Below, in pieces: positions 50,205 through 59,553 of a DNA stretch of 64,000 bases. The notes beneath the pieces were generated by a model. That model saw nothing but the letters and a program-made list of their open reading frames with translations, had not been told where the DNA came from and did no database searches. Both the position numbers and the translations under genes were made by a program. This stretch comes from Pseudalkalibacillus hwajinpoensis (GTDB lineage Bacteria > Bacillota > Bacilli > Bacillales > Guptibacillaceae): the NCBI RefSeq assembly GCF_039851965.1, contig NZ_CP156674.1, positions 1,922,001-1,986,000 of the forward strand, in the 5' to 3' direction. Every line of letters starts with the position of its first letter. Position 1 is the first letter of the stretch.

Positions 50205-50996
50205 CTAAAAGGCCTCCGTGGGTTCAATTCGAATCGCCTGTCTAAGCTTTTCGAGCGCTCTACGCTGCAGGCGAGACACATGCATCTGGGAAATACCGAG
50301 TTTTTCTCCGGTTTCTTTCTGACTCATGTTTTCAAAATAGGTGCAATTTAGAATTTCTTGTTCTCTTTCAGTTAGAACAGCAAAAGCTTTCTTAAGCAAC
50401 ATTTGTTGATCTACAAGATCAAACCCCTGTTCTTGATCGCCAACAAGGTCGAGTAATGTTACCGTGCTGCCTTCCTGATCCGCTTCAATTGAACTGTCAA
50501 CGGAAAGGGCCTGATAACTTTTCCCCATTTCCATCGTCTCAAGTACTTCTTCTTCAGAGACGTTTAAATATTCCGCTAGTTCTTCCACCTTAGGTGATCG
50601 TTGTAGCTCATTTGTTAGTTCTTCAACTGCTTTTTTAATACGTGGTCCTAGCTCTTTAATTCTTCTTGGAACGTGTACACTCCAGGTTTTATCGCGAATA
50701 AACCGTTTGATTTCACCAACAATTGTCGGGACAGCAAACGATTCAAAGCTTCTCCCAAACTCCGGATCATAGCGTCTAAGAGCTGCAAGCAATCCAATCA
50801 TACCAACCTGTGCCAGGTCATCATGAATACTTTTTCCCTTGGAGAATTTTCGTGCGAGTGATTGAACAAGATCCTGATACCGTTCAACAAGCTTCAGTTG
50901 AACAACTTCATCTGTAGGATCGTTTTGATACTGCTCAATCCACTCATAAACTTCGTTTTTGTTATTATTGCGGGGATGAGGAGATTGTGTCGGCAT
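50205..50996 (-). CDS. sigB: RNA polymerase sigma factor SigB
   Basis: General stress sigma factor of 263 residues. Region 2 (DDLAQVGMIGLLAALRRYDP, FESFAVPTIVGEIKRFIRD), region 3 (ELQRSPKVEELAEYLNVSEEEVLE) and region 4 (LTEREQEILNCTYFENMSQK, MHVSRLQRRALEKLR) are all present. Its start overlaps the rsbW end by 32 bases, so anti-sigma and sigma are made together. The katE and rsbV promoters in this window look SigB-dependent. Confidence 0.98.
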   Translation of the reverse strand: MPTQSPHPRNNNKNEVYEWIEQYQNDPTDEVVQLKLVERYQDLVQSLARKFSKGKSIHDDLAQVGMIGLLAALRRYDPEFGRSFESFAVPTIVGEIKRFIRDKTWSVHVPRRIKELGPRIKKAVEELTNELQRSPKVEELAEYLNVSEEEVLETMEMGKSYQALSVDSSIEADQEGSTVTLLDLVGDQEQGFDLVDQQMLLKKAFAVLTEREQEILNCTYFENMSQKETGEKLGISQMHVSRLQRRALEKLRQAIRIEPTEAF

Positions 50997-51447
50997 CTAC
51001 TTCCACCCCATCTCTGTGGAGGAACTTTGTCATCATAACTACTACTCCGTCCTCTCCACTGATTTCCACTTTGTCCATCAGTGATTCAATCAGAAAGAGC
51101 CCTAATCCTCCCTCACTGAGTTGTTCAACAGACTTATCACTATCGACAGGTCCTAATTTCTCAGAGACCTTTGTGTAATCGAAGCTTTGACCACGGTCAA
51201 GAACCATCATTTCAAGCCGATCTTCATAAATACCGAAGCCTATAGTGATTTGGCCTTTCTCATTTTCTTTATAAGCATGATTCACTGCGTTCGTGCATGC
51301 TTCTGAAAGAGCGATTTTGATATCTTCAATTTCATCATAAGAATACCCCATACGATTGGCAATCCCTGAAACCGTCAATCTTGTAACTCCAACAAACTCT
51401 GCCTGAGCAGGGATTTTCATTTCAACAAAATCTGAAATGTTTATCAC
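50965..51447 (-). CDS. rsbW: Anti-sigma factor/serine kinase RsbW
   Basis: 160-residue GHKL kinase that holds SigB and phosphorylates RsbV. ATP-lid motifs: SEACTNAVNHAYKE (N box), VLDRGQSFD (G1) and EGGLGLFLIESLMD (G2). The GTG start at 51447 overlaps the rsbV stop codon as GTGA. Confidence 0.97.
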   Translation of the reverse strand: MINISDFVEMKIPAQAEFVGVTRLTVSGIANRMGYSYDEIEDIKIALSEACTNAVNHAYKENEKGQITIGFGIYEDRLEMMVLDRGQSFDYTKVSEKLGPVDSDKSVEQLSEGGLGLFLIESLMDKVEISGEDGVVVMMTKFLHRDGVEVDADTISSSPQ

Positions 51448-51773
51448 TTGGATCCCCCCTTTACGTCTTCGATATCAATCACTTCATCAAGGCCAGTGAT
51501 TTCAAAGAGACGTTGTACACGAGAAGTCATGCCCCTTAATTTAATGGAACTTCCATGCTCTTTAGAAGATTTAAGCGCACCAACGAAAACGCCAAGTCCA
51601 GTACTGTCCATATAATTAACATCGCTCAGGTGAACGAGCGTTTCGTGACCCTCTTTACCTGTGAGTGGAAGCAAAGCTTCACGCAGCTGCGGCGCAGTGT
51701 ATGCATCTATTTCTCCAGCGATATGTAAATGATGTGTATTCTCATGGTCTTCCTGTCTGATCTGCAAATTCAT
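51444..51773 (-). CDS. rsbV: Anti-anti-sigma factor RsbV
   Basis: 109-residue STAS protein. The phospho-acceptor serine lies in NYMDSTGLGVFVG. Unphosphorylated RsbV captures RsbW and frees SigB. A SigB-type promoter just upstream would drive rsbV-rsbW-sigB-rsbX as a positive loop, as in B. subtilis. Confidence 0.97.
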   Translation of the reverse strand: MNLQIRQEDHENTHHLHIAGEIDAYTAPQLREALLPLTGKEGHETLVHLSDVNYMDSTGLGVFVGALKSSKEHGSSIKLRGMTSRVQRLFEITGLDEVIDIEDVKGGSK

Positions 51774-51829
51774 AACATTACCCCCTGTAGGTTGCTTCTA
51801 AATATTAAATATAGAGTCGATATTTTCTT

Positions 51830-51855
51830 ATTCCACCAATGAGAGAAAATTAAAC
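51830..51855 (-). promoter_or_regulatory. SigB-type autoregulatory promoter of rsbV
   Basis: GTTTAA (51855-51850), 14 bases, TGGAAT (51835-51830). The -35 is perfect; the -10 has two changes from GGGTAT. The -35 overlaps the rsbU stop codon. Confidence 0.6.
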
Positions 51856-52860
51856 CTCTCTTCTCAAAATGATTAATGTAAAATCATCACGAAGCTCAAA
51901 TTCCTGCAGTCGCTCAAGATCTCGATAAACAGATTCAACAATTTCTTGAGCAGATAGATGACTATACTTACGAATCATTGCAACAATTTCATCTCGTTCG
52001 ATAAACCCACTGCTTGAACGACATTCCGTTACACCATCAGATAACATGATAACCATATCATTACCATTTAGCGCACGCTGGTATTCTTGATAAGATGTTT
52101 TCTTTGAAACACCAAGCACAAGTCCTTTTGTGAAAAGTTCTTCAAACTCATCTTTCTCCGCATCGTAAAAAAAGCCCGGTTCATGACCGGCACCTGCGTA
52201 GTAAAATGAATGGACCCTGGGATCGTATATTCCATAAAACATTGTAATAAACATGTTAGGATCTATGTTCTGCTCTACCACACGATTAAGGTTCTCAAGT
52301 ACAGCTCCCGGTTGCATACGCTGTTCAGGTGCACTATCCATCGTATATTTGATCATACTCATACAGAGAGCAGCAGGGATTCCCTTACCGATAACGTCAG
52401 CGATAGCCACACTAACACAATTATTTTCATCTTGCACAAAATGGTAATAATCCCCATTCATTTTTTGAGCGGGCTTACTAATCGCCCCTATATCAACACT
52501 CTGTACATCAGGCTTATCACCCGCCAGAAGCGTTTGTTGCACATTGGCAGCAATCTCAATCTCTGAATCGAGCTGCTGCTGACGGCTGCGAAGACTCTGA
52601 TGTTCTCGATAGGCAAATCCATAGCCAATCATCATTTCAAGTAAAAAGTCATAAGAATTTTTTAACGGTTCAGGGATCTCAGGAAATAACTCCTCAAGTA
52701 CACTAACATGAAGGCTAACAGCTTCCTCAGGAGAGATTTTCTGCTCAATCATCTTCCTACTAAACTGTTGTCCTTTGTAAAGCGTCTGTTCCGACTGTTC
52801 TTCTAAATAGTTTTCTAATATCGCTTTATACTTTTCGTATTGCAGATCTCGGTCATCCAT
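51850..52860 (-). CDS. rsbU: Serine phosphatase RsbU
   Basis: PP2C/SpoIIE-type phosphatase of about 336 residues that dephosphorylates RsbV under environmental stress. The N-terminal helical region (about 1-110) binds RsbT. The catalytic domain has GAISKPAQKMNGDYYHFV, VAIADVIGKGIPAALCMSM and VIMLSDGVTECRS. The ATG at 52860 is preferred because AAGGAGG directly abuts the upstream ATG at 52869. Confidence 0.96.
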   Translation of the reverse strand: MDDRDLQYEKYKAILENYLEEQSEQTLYKGQQFSRKMIEQKISPEEAVSLHVSVLEELFPEIPEPLKNSYDFLLEMMIGYGFAYREHQSLRSRQQQLDSEIEIAANVQQTLLAGDKPDVQSVDIGAISKPAQKMNGDYYHFVQDENNCVSVAIADVIGKGIPAALCMSMIKYTMDSAPEQRMQPGAVLENLNRVVEQNIDPNMFITMFYGIYDPRVHSFYYAGAGHEPGFFYDAEKDEFEELFTKGLVLGVSKKTSYQEYQRALNGNDMVIMLSDGVTECRSSSGFIERDEIVAMIRKYSHLSAQEIVESVYRDLERLQEFELRDDFTLIILRREV

Positions 52861-52875
52861 TCTAGCCATCCCTCC

Positions 52876-53277
52876 TTAACGGAGCCATTTAATAGAGGTG
52901 ATAATTGTTCCTTCATTCTCTTTCGAGTCAATTGTAAACTCGTCCATTAAGCGTTTAACGCCAGGAAGACCTGCACCAAGACCACCCGATGTGGTAAAGC
53001 CATCTTCCATGACTTTTCTAATATCTTTTATTCCTGGACCGGAGTCAGATGCTTCGATTTTAAGTCCAAACTTACCACCGCTTTCCACACGTTCGATGGC
53101 CACTTCGCCTTTTCCAGCATACAGGTATATGTTTCGGGCGAGTTCAGAAATTGCTGTCGTAATTCGTGCTTGGTCAACCGTACCGAACCCAAGTTCTTTT
53201 GCAAGGTTTCTTCCAGACTGTCTCGCCTTAACAATATCCCACTCATTTCGAACTTCCACACAGGATTGGATATTCAT
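52876..53277 (-). CDS. rsbT: Serine/threonine kinase RsbT (stressosome switch)
   Basis: 133-residue GHKL kinase that phosphorylates RsbR and RsbS and, when released, activates RsbU. Motifs: SELARNIYLYAGKGE (N box), ASDSGPGIKDI (G1) and GGLGAGLPGVKRLMDEF (G2). It lies three bases after rsbS and six before rsbU. Confidence 0.97.
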   Translation of the reverse strand: MNIQSCVEVRNEWDIVKARQSGRNLAKELGFGTVDQARITTAISELARNIYLYAGKGEVAIERVESGGKFGLKIEASDSGPGIKDIRKVMEDGFTTSGGLGAGLPGVKRLMDEFTIDSKENEGTIITSIKWLR

Positions 53278-53280
53278 AAC

Positions 53281-53637
53281 TTATCCCCCCAATTCCTGTT
53301 GTAATTTCTCTAATCCTTGTTCTAAATCTAATGCAGTTGGGACATTTTTCATCATTATTCCAAGATCAATTAAAGTAATAGCAACGGCAGGTTGAATTCC
53401 TGTCAGCACCACTTTTGCCCCCATTAAATTCGACATGCGTACAACATCACCAAGTACTTTGGCGATGAATGAATCGATCATATCAACGGACGTTAGATCA
53501 ATTACAACGCCCTTTGCTCCTGTTTCATGGATCTTCTCGAGCAAATCCTCTTGAAATTGAAGTGCAGTTTTATCATCTAGATCTACTTGAATCGTAATTA
53601 ATAGATACTCATTTAATTTTAAAATAGGAATTCGCAT
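53281..53637 (-). CDS. rsbS: Stressosome scaffold protein RsbS
   Basis: 118-residue single STAS domain forming the stressosome core with RsbR. The acceptor serine lies in VDMIDSFIAKVLGD. RsbT phosphorylates it and RsbX resets it. Full length for the family. Confidence 0.97.
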   Translation of the reverse strand: MRIPILKLNEYLLITIQVDLDDKTALQFQEDLLEKIHETGAKGVVIDLTSVDMIDSFIAKVLGDVVRMSNLMGAKVVLTGIQPAVAITLIDLGIMMKNVPTALDLEQGLEKLQQELGG

Positions 53638-53649
53638 AGTCTTCCCCCC

Positions 53650-54471
53650 TTACTCAACCTCTATCATTTTTCGTTTGGTCATTTCTAATGCAGATTTCAT
53701 ACCTTTGAATAACGTACTTTTGGTCGGGAATTGTCCAAGATCAATACCAAGGTTAACGATCGTTTGAGCAATCTCAGGTCTGATTCCAACCAGGATACAC
53801 TGTGCTCCAACAAGACGAACTGCTTCAGCAGCTTGAATAATATGATGAGCCACCATTGTATCCACTACTGGTACACCCGTGATATCAATAAGAACAACCT
53901 GAGACCTGTGCTTAATCACGCCTGTCAACAGATTTTCCATAATAAGCTTTGCTCGCTCCGTATCGATCGTCCCGATTAATGGCATAACGCTTATATTTTC
54001 AAACACCGGAATCAGCGGAGCCGATAACTCCTGGAGAGCTACTTTCTGAATCGACACCGTATCTTCCCAGTTTTTGGAACTTTCATTAATGAGTTGATTC
54101 ACGATTGGATCAATCCAGCGATCAATTTCATCATACATACTGATTGCTTTTTCATTAGAATGATTAGCATCAAGTAGGACAGCTAGAATAATACGACGGA
54201 AATTTTGCAATCCCTGTGTAATATAGCTAAGTCTCCATCCGATTTTCATTAAATGTTCAGCGAACTCTGTCATTCGATCTGTTGGCTTATGAGTATTCTG
54301 CTCAATATGCGTATAAATGATTTCAAATAATTCCTTGTTTGTTTCTTCGTATGCTTTATCCGTTATCGATTGTAACCGATGTTCATCACGTACTTTATCC
54401 ATCTCTTCCATCCATCTAGTATAAATACGCTCGCGGCCCTCATTCAATATTTGTATAACTAACTTGTCCAT
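53650..54471 (-). CDS. rsbR: Stressosome sensor protein RsbR
   Basis: 273-residue protein with an N-terminal non-haem globin-like domain (about 1-130) and a C-terminal STAS domain. The two acceptor threonines are in GVPVVDTMVAHHI and RPEIAQTIVNLG, equivalent to Thr171 and Thr205 of B. subtilis RsbRA. The ATG at 54471 follows GGAGGAG; the frame is open further upstream but without a start signal. A decayed RsbR-like gene is present at 60.9-61.4 kb. Confidence 0.96.
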   Translation of the reverse strand: MDKLVIQILNEGRERIYTRWMEEMDKVRDEHRLQSITDKAYEETNKELFEIIYTHIEQNTHKPTDRMTEFAEHLMKIGWRLSYITQGLQNFRRIILAVLLDANHSNEKAISMYDEIDRWIDPIVNQLINESSKNWEDTVSIQKVALQELSAPLIPVFENISVMPLIGTIDTERAKLIMENLLTGVIKHRSQVVLIDITGVPVVDTMVAHHIIQAAEAVRLVGAQCILVGIRPEIAQTIVNLGIDLGQFPTKSTLFKGMKSALEMTKRKMIEVE

Positions 54472-54695
54472 CTTGCTCCTCCCTACGATCTTCCTGTGTT
54501 CATTTATCTTCTCGTTGCAAGGAATACCTGGCAATTATTATACTTTCTAGTTTATGCACATCACATCATTTCTATCTTAACACACTTTCGCCATAACTAG
54601 AAAATTCCCTGCCATACATAACACTAAAAGTTATCGAAGTTAGAATTGAATCGATGTCTCTCCCTTATACTGTATTGAAGAAGTATCAATATACA

Positions 54696-54722
54696 AAAAA
54701 ACTGCTCACGGGAGCAGCTTCA
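54696..54722 (-). terminator. Terminator after ndoA
   Basis: GCTGCTCCCGTGAGCAG followed by seven T residues on the minus strand, separating the toxin-antitoxin operon from rsbR. Confidence 0.9.
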
Positions 54723-54739
54723 TTTGGGAAATATAGTTT

Positions 54740-55090
54740 TCAAAAATCAATAAGGCCCAGGCTGATTTGCAGAGCTTCTTGCACCCGCTGCATCATACCC
54801 TCATCAAGGTGAGTGATCTTATCAGTTAGACGTTGTTTGTCGATGGTACGAATTTGTTCTAGTAGAATAACCGAATCACGTTCAAATCCATAACGCTTGG
54901 CATCAATTTCCACATGCGTGGGGAGCTTCGCCTTTTGAATTTGTGCTGTAATTGCGGCAACAATGACTGTAGGACTAAAACGATTCCCAATGTCATTCTG
55001 AATAATCAGGACAGGCCTTACGCCACCCTGTTCAGAACCTACAACAGGAGAAAGGTCAGCAAAATACACATCACCTCGTTTGACAATCAA
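54740..55090 (-). CDS. ndoA: Endoribonuclease toxin NdoA (EndoA/MazF family)
   Basis: 116-residue MazF/PemK-type mRNA interferase. IVKRGDVYFADLSPVVGSEQGGVRPVLIIQND contains the catalytic arginine region, and VAAITAQIQKAKLPTHVEI carries the catalytic threonine strand. B. subtilis EndoA cleaves at UACAU. The start is TTG. The antitoxin gene lies four bases upstream. It sits between alr and rsbR as in B. subtilis. Confidence 0.96.
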   Translation of the reverse strand: MIVKRGDVYFADLSPVVGSEQGGVRPVLIIQNDIGNRFSPTVIVAAITAQIQKAKLPTHVEIDAKRYGFERDSVILLEQIRTIDKQRLTDKITHLDEGMMQRVQEALQISLGLIDF

Positions 55091-55094
55091 GCCA

Positions 55095-55373
55095 TTACAC
55101 CCCGCTTACTAAGCGGTCCACGGTGTGCTCTGCTTCCTCCTCAACAAGAAAGGCTTCTGCTGCAAGGTTCAGATTAATCTTAGCCATCTCCATGTACCCC
55201 TGGCGCATGGCGTCACGAATTTGTCGCTTTTTACGTTCGCGAATATACATTGTCGTGGCCTGTGATATGAACTCGTTACGATCGAGCTGTTCCTGTTGAA
55301 TGATACCATCCACCTCATTTAAAATATGTTGTGGGAGAGTTACAACAATCGATTTTTTGTTTGCCTCTGACAC
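55095..55373 (-). CDS. ndoAI: Antitoxin NdoAI (EndoAI, ribbon-helix-helix)
   Basis: About 92 residues. The N-terminal ribbon-helix-helix domain (IVVTLPQHILNEVDGIIQQE, RNEFISQATTMYI) binds DNA, and the C-terminal RQGYMEMAKINLNLAAEAF, ending VDRLVSGV, binds the toxin. The GTG at 55373 is chosen: GGAGG lies nine bases upstream and MSEANKK resembles the B. subtilis N-terminus; the ATG at 55379 is only three bases from the ribosome-binding site. Confidence 0.93.
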   Translation of the reverse strand: MSEANKKSIVVTLPQHILNEVDGIIQQEQLDRNEFISQATTMYIRERKKRQIRDAMRQGYMEMAKINLNLAAEAFLVEEEAEHTVDRLVSGV

Positions 55374-55507
55374 AAACATACACCTCCGAAGCACTGCTAC
55401 TCATATTGTATTCCACCATTAATCTTACCATTGCAATCGACACATTGCAAAACAACTTTCCACAAGACTATTTCATCAAATTCTTGCAAAATCCTTCTTT
55501 TATTTTA

Positions 55508-56674
55508 TTATTTTTTTAAAATTGTATTCATTACGCCTTTTTTTTCTTTGTTTTGCAGAAATATTCGAGGAACACGCGGTCCGATCATACAAGGAATTTC
55601 ATAGTTTATCGTCTCAAGTCGCTCCGCGATGTCATCTATTGTAATTTCTTCTGAGCCCTGATACCCAATAAGGGTGACAGGTGCACCAATCTTTGTCTTA
55701 CCTGGAAGGCGCACCATGAACTGATCCATGCAAATTCGTCCAACGATCGGCGCACGCTTGCCATTGATTAGTACATAACTATCCTTTAATTTACGAATCC
55801 ATCCGTCAGCATAACCGATTGGGACAGTACCAATCCATTCGCCTTCATTTGTACGATAAGTTGAACCATAACTTATTGGTTCGCCTCCATTCATTTGCTT
55901 CACATGGACAAGTTGGCTATGAAGACTGAAAGCTGGTTCAAGTTTGAAAGGTTGGTTTAATTTCATTTCTTGCGAAGGATGAAGACCATACATCGCTATA
56001 CCAACACGTATCAGGTTTCCAATCCGATCCGGCAATCGAATCGAGCCTGCGCTATTACCAAGATGGGTCCACCTCGGGCGAATACCTTCCCTCTCGAAAT
56101 AAGTGGCCATTTCTTCAAATGCGGTAAGCTGTGACTCAATAAATAAGTTGTCAAGTTCATCTGCTGTTGCAAAGTGCGTATAAAGTCCTTCAACCATAAA
56201 ACCAGGATATTTTTCCAAACACTCTACAATTAGTTTAGCTTCTTTTTCAGTCCTTATACCCAGGCGTCCCATTCCAGTATCGATTTTCAAATGAATGGTA
56301 AGTGTTAGATCATCTAATACGACTGCTGCCTGCTCAATCCAATCAGTTTGAAAGACGGTCAATGTAATCTTGTAATCTGAGGCTATTTTCGCATGAACTG
56401 GCGGCACCCATCCCAATACTAGAATTGGAGCGGTGATTCCTTCTTCACGAAGCGCAAGCGCCTCATCAAGAATAGCAACCGCTAAATACGAAGCACCGGC
56501 TCGAAGCGCCGCTTCAGCTGTGGCAACAGCCCCATGTCCATACCCATCAGCCTTTACAACCGCCATAACAGATACATGTGAAGGCACATGTCGTTTAAAC
56601 GATTTGATGTTTTGCTCGATTGCATCTAGATTAATCTCTGCCCAAGTCTCACGGTAATACGGTTGATTGTCCAA
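55508..56674 (-). CDS. alr: Alanine racemase
   Basis: 388-residue PLP enzyme supplying D-alanine for peptidoglycan. The PLP lysine is in VMAVVKADGYGHGAVATA, the catalytic tyrosine in ISYGSTYRT, and the fold signature MGRLGIRTEKEA is present. The start is taken as TTG at 56674, eight bases after GGGAGG, giving MDNQPYYRETWAEINL; an upstream TTG lies before the ribosome-binding site. Gene order with ndoAI is conserved in Bacillus. Confidence 0.97.
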   Translation of the reverse strand: MDNQPYYRETWAEINLDAIEQNIKSFKRHVPSHVSVMAVVKADGYGHGAVATAEAALRAGASYLAVAILDEALALREEGITAPILVLGWVPPVHAKIASDYKITLTVFQTDWIEQAAVVLDDLTLTIHLKIDTGMGRLGIRTEKEAKLIVECLEKYPGFMVEGLYTHFATADELDNLFIESQLTAFEEMATYFEREGIRPRWTHLGNSAGSIRLPDRIGNLIRVGIAMYGLHPSQEMKLNQPFKLEPAFSLHSQLVHVKQMNGGEPISYGSTYRTNEGEWIGTVPIGYADGWIRKLKDSYVLINGKRAPIVGRICMDQFMVRLPGKTKIGAPVTLIGYQGSEEITIDDIAERLETINYEIPCMIGPRVPRIFLQNKEKKGVMNTILKK

Positions 56675-56729
56675 ATTTCTTTCCTCCCGAAACAAATCAC
56701 TCTGTTCTCTATTTTAGGAGTTTTTAAGA

Positions 56730-56819
56730 AAAGCGCAAGCGTCTTGTTTAGTTCCAACAAGCGCTGAAGCTAGACAGATAAAGCGCAAGCGTCTTGTTTA
56801 GTTCCGAAAAGCGCTGGAG
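56730..56819. repeat. Two tandem copies of a 40-base repeat
   Basis: AAGCGCAAGCGTCTTGTTTA then GTTCC and a short variable stretch with AAGCGCTG, at 56730-56768 and 56780-56819. Outer strings AGCGC/GCGCT are inverted, so each unit can form a hairpin. Similar GCGCAAGCGCC repeats are common between genes in Bacillaceae genomes. Confidence 0.75.
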
Positions 56820-56860
56820 TCCCGTAATTTGATACCGACTATTTAGGCTCATCTATTTTG

Positions 56861-56898
56861 AAAAAGGTTCAGCCATGAACACACAGCTGAACCTTCTA
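56861..56898 (-). terminator. Terminator of the LolA-like lipoprotein gene
   Basis: AAGGTTCAGC/GCTGAACCTTTTTC on the minus strand, just after the stop codon. Confidence 0.88.
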
Positions 56899-56903
56899 GA
56901 AGT

Positions 56904-57917
56904 TTATTTAATTACGGTGGTGCCATAGACTGACCTGGCCACTGCGGCCATTTCTTCTTTCGACAGGTCATTAGAAGCAAGGAAGAAATCAACACCGTTG
57001 TGGTGCCATGTGACAGTCGTCTCTGTCATGACTCCCATTGTGAATCCAAGGTCGACTGGTTCGCCCTCACCCACTGAAACCGGAGTGCTCGTTTCAAGAG
57101 CTGCTTCACTTTTTTCTTCGATTAACGTGAAGGACTTCTCACCTGTAAAGCTTAGCATTACTTTATTTGTTGCTACCTCTTTCTCATCAGTTAACCCTGT
57201 ACCCTGGGGCTCATACATTGGGTAAACAACTTCAAAAGGCTCATTCGTTGCTGCAATCACAGGAACTTCGAGCTGTGCTGCTGTCATGTTTCTTTCCATA
57301 TCAAAAGCACCTTTGTCAAAGGAGGCATTGAACTTCATATCTGAAAACTCAATGTTTACAAGTGGCTTCATGTCCTGATTCATGATGGTTACTTTCTCAG
57401 GAGCAAGATCCTTCTTGTTTAACCGGATTGACTGTTTAGCCAAATTCTTATTTTGATAATTCGTTTTCGTAGTGAAAACATAGTCATTATCTTTTGCTTC
57501 AAAAGCTGCACCAGAATCGTTTAGAATATCTGCAACAAGCGTATTGTAAAGATATGCCTGACTACCGTTTTCTGGCCAATCACTCTGGAATCGGAAGCTT
57601 TTATTGAGGGCTGGCGTTAATACAAACACGCCCTCATCGTTTCTAAGAATAATTTGACTTTGTTCTTTAGTAGCGTTTTTCAATTCAACTCGATAATAAG
57701 ATGGCTTCTGATACCAGATTTCAACGTCATACCGCTGCGGCTCTTCCCCTGTTTCTAAGGTCATTTTGGCATTAACTTTATAGCTGTCCATTTCATTTAG
57801 CTTTTTATCAAGAGCGTCGACTACGTCCTGCTGACTTTTTTGTCCGCATCCCGCAAGTGCGACCAGCATCAGTACCCCAATAAGTAAAACGGAACCGAAC
57901 CTTTTCACTGTATTCAA
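56904..57917 (-). CDS. LolA-like sporulation lipoprotein (YdcC)
   Basis: 337-residue exported lipoprotein. The signal peptide has the lipobox LVALAGCG with the acylated Cys near residue 24. The mature part has the outer-membrane lipoprotein carrier (LolA/LolB-like) fold: YKVNAKMTLETGEEPQRYDVEIWYQKPSYYRVEL. Gram-positive LolA-like proteins of this type, such as B. subtilis YdcC, are linked to sporulation. It lies between alr and nnr and has its own terminator. Confidence 0.9.
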   Translation of the reverse strand: MNTVKRFGSVLLIGVLMLVALAGCGQKSQQDVVDALDKKLNEMDSYKVNAKMTLETGEEPQRYDVEIWYQKPSYYRVELKNATKEQSQIILRNDEGVFVLTPALNKSFRFQSDWPENGSQAYLYNTLVADILNDSGAAFEAKDNDYVFTTKTNYQNKNLAKQSIRLNKKDLAPEKVTIMNQDMKPLVNIEFSDMKFNASFDKGAFDMERNMTAAQLEVPVIAATNEPFEVVYPMYEPQGTGLTDEKEVATNKVMLSFTGEKSFTLIEEKSEAALETSTPVSVGEGEPVDLGFTMGVMTETTVTWHHNGVDFFLASNDLSKEEMAAVARSVYGTTVIK

Positions 57918-57980
57918 CTCCTTTGCCTCATTTAAAACGACAAAGGAGGTTCCTGCACCGCGAAAAACCTATCCGTGATG

Positions 57981-59495
57981 TTACTCGAGAAATGAATGCA
58001 GAACAGCCGGAATGGTGTCAATGACATCAGTCGCAAGAACATCCAGGGTTGAATGGTTCGACTGGACGAGAACATCAGCAGCCTTGCCGTGTACATACAC
58101 GACGTTGCTGATACCTTCATGAATGGACTTACTGTTCATGATAAACGCAAGGATCATACCAGTAAGCACATCACCTGATCCCCCTTTTGCTAGCGCCGAA
58201 TTACCGGAGGTGTTAATGAACTGAGTACCATCTGGAGACGTCACAACCGTATATGGGCCCTTTAAGACGAGATAGACATTGTACTCCTCAGCAAAAGACC
58301 GGGAGACCTCGAATCGATTGTTCTGTACTTCCTGAATGGAAAGACCTGTAAGTCTGGCCATTTCACCAGGATGGGGCGTTAGTACAGTTGTGCCCTTTCT
58401 TCCTTTTAGCTGATCTTTCAGTTCATTCAAGTGATATAACGCATCAGCGTCCATCACGAGCGAAGTATCAGACGCAAGAACCGCCTCGACCATTTTACTC
58501 CCACCATCTAATCGACCGAGGCCAGGTCCAATCGCAATCCCATCAAATGAAAGATTCTCTGGTACTTCTCCAGAGAAGAACCCGCCTTCTGAAGGCCATC
58601 CCCGGAACATGGCCTCAACCAAAGTGCCTGCTGTCATCGACAGAATCTCTTCGGGTACAGCTGCCTGGATTAATCCTGCACCGCTTCGGTAGGCAGCTTT
58701 GGCTGTCATAATTGGAGCTCCAACCATTCCCTTTGAACCACCGATGACCAGACCTTTCCCGTGGCTTCCTTTGTGGGAGGACGCCGTTCGATCAGTGAGT
58801 GTATGTGCAACGCTCAACTCCGTCCAGAGTTTCCTTTGTAATGCTTTGGAAAAAGCGACACGTGGAAGACCAATATCGATGACTTCAAGTTCTCCATAGT
58901 AATCAGCGTCTGGATAAAGGTACGCACTTAATTTAGGACATTGAAGCGTATAAGTTCGATCAGCACGAATCGGTTCGTATTCGCCTTCAAATCCTCCGTC
59001 AGCCTTTAGACCACTGGGTAGATCTACCGACAGAACGACAACTGAAGACTTATTTACCTTCTGAATGATATGATTGTATGGGGAACGGATGGCCCCGGAT
59101 ACCCCCAGTCCCAGAAGGCAGTCAATCACTACACCATACTCAGATAGGTGCTTATTAAATGATTCTCCGTCCTTATACGCTTTCCATTCAAACAACGCCT
59201 TAAAAAACCCAAAGTGCGCAGCTGCATCTCCCTTTACTTTTCCTTCAGGTGGGATCACCCAGACATCCACGTCAAAACCGTTCTCTTTGAGATATCTGGA
59301 CAGAACAAAACCATCCCCACCGTTGTTTCCAGTTCCAACTAGAACAGCGATTCGTTCATGCACTTGAAGTCTATCTTTCATCGCCTCAAACAGAGCTTTC
59401 CCTGCGTTTTCCATAAGCATTGCACCACTTAAACCGATCTCCTCCATGGTAAATCGGTCTGCTTCATACATTTCTTTTCCGGATACGATTCTCAC
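57981..59495 (-). CDS. nnr: Bifunctional NAD(P)H-hydrate epimerase / ADP-dependent dehydratase
   Basis: 504-residue metabolite-repair enzyme for hydrated NAD(P)H. The N-terminal YjeF_N epimerase (about 1-215) has LVGTGNNGGDGFVLSRYLK and the catalytic region VIDCLLGLGVSG. The C-terminal ribokinase-like dehydratase (about 235-500) has SHKGSHGKGLVIGGSKGM, IGPGLGR, LTPHPGEMARL and the anion hole KGGSGDVLTGMI. The GTG at 59495 follows AGGAGG by eight bases; the frame is open further upstream without a start signal. It follows acpS. Confidence 0.95.
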   Translation of the reverse strand: MRIVSGKEMYEADRFTMEEIGLSGAMLMENAGKALFEAMKDRLQVHERIAVLVGTGNNGGDGFVLSRYLKENGFDVDVWVIPPEGKVKGDAAAHFGFFKALFEWKAYKDGESFNKHLSEYGVVIDCLLGLGVSGAIRSPYNHIIQKVNKSSVVVLSVDLPSGLKADGGFEGEYEPIRADRTYTLQCPKLSAYLYPDADYYGELEVIDIGLPRVAFSKALQRKLWTELSVAHTLTDRTASSHKGSHGKGLVIGGSKGMVGAPIMTAKAAYRSGAGLIQAAVPEEILSMTAGTLVEAMFRGWPSEGGFFSGEVPENLSFDGIAIGPGLGRLDGGSKMVEAVLASDTSLVMDADALYHLNELKDQLKGRKGTTVLTPHPGEMARLTGLSIQEVQNNRFEVSRSFAEEYNVYLVLKGPYTVVTSPDGTQFINTSGNSALAKGGSGDVLTGMILAFIMNSKSIHEGISNVVYVHGKAADVLVQSNHSTLDVLATDVIDTIPAVLHSFLE

Positions 59496-59553
59496 TACAG
59501 GTCCCTCCTGACCGTGGTAAAAATATATGAGCGAAGTTTCCATCTTATGCAGA

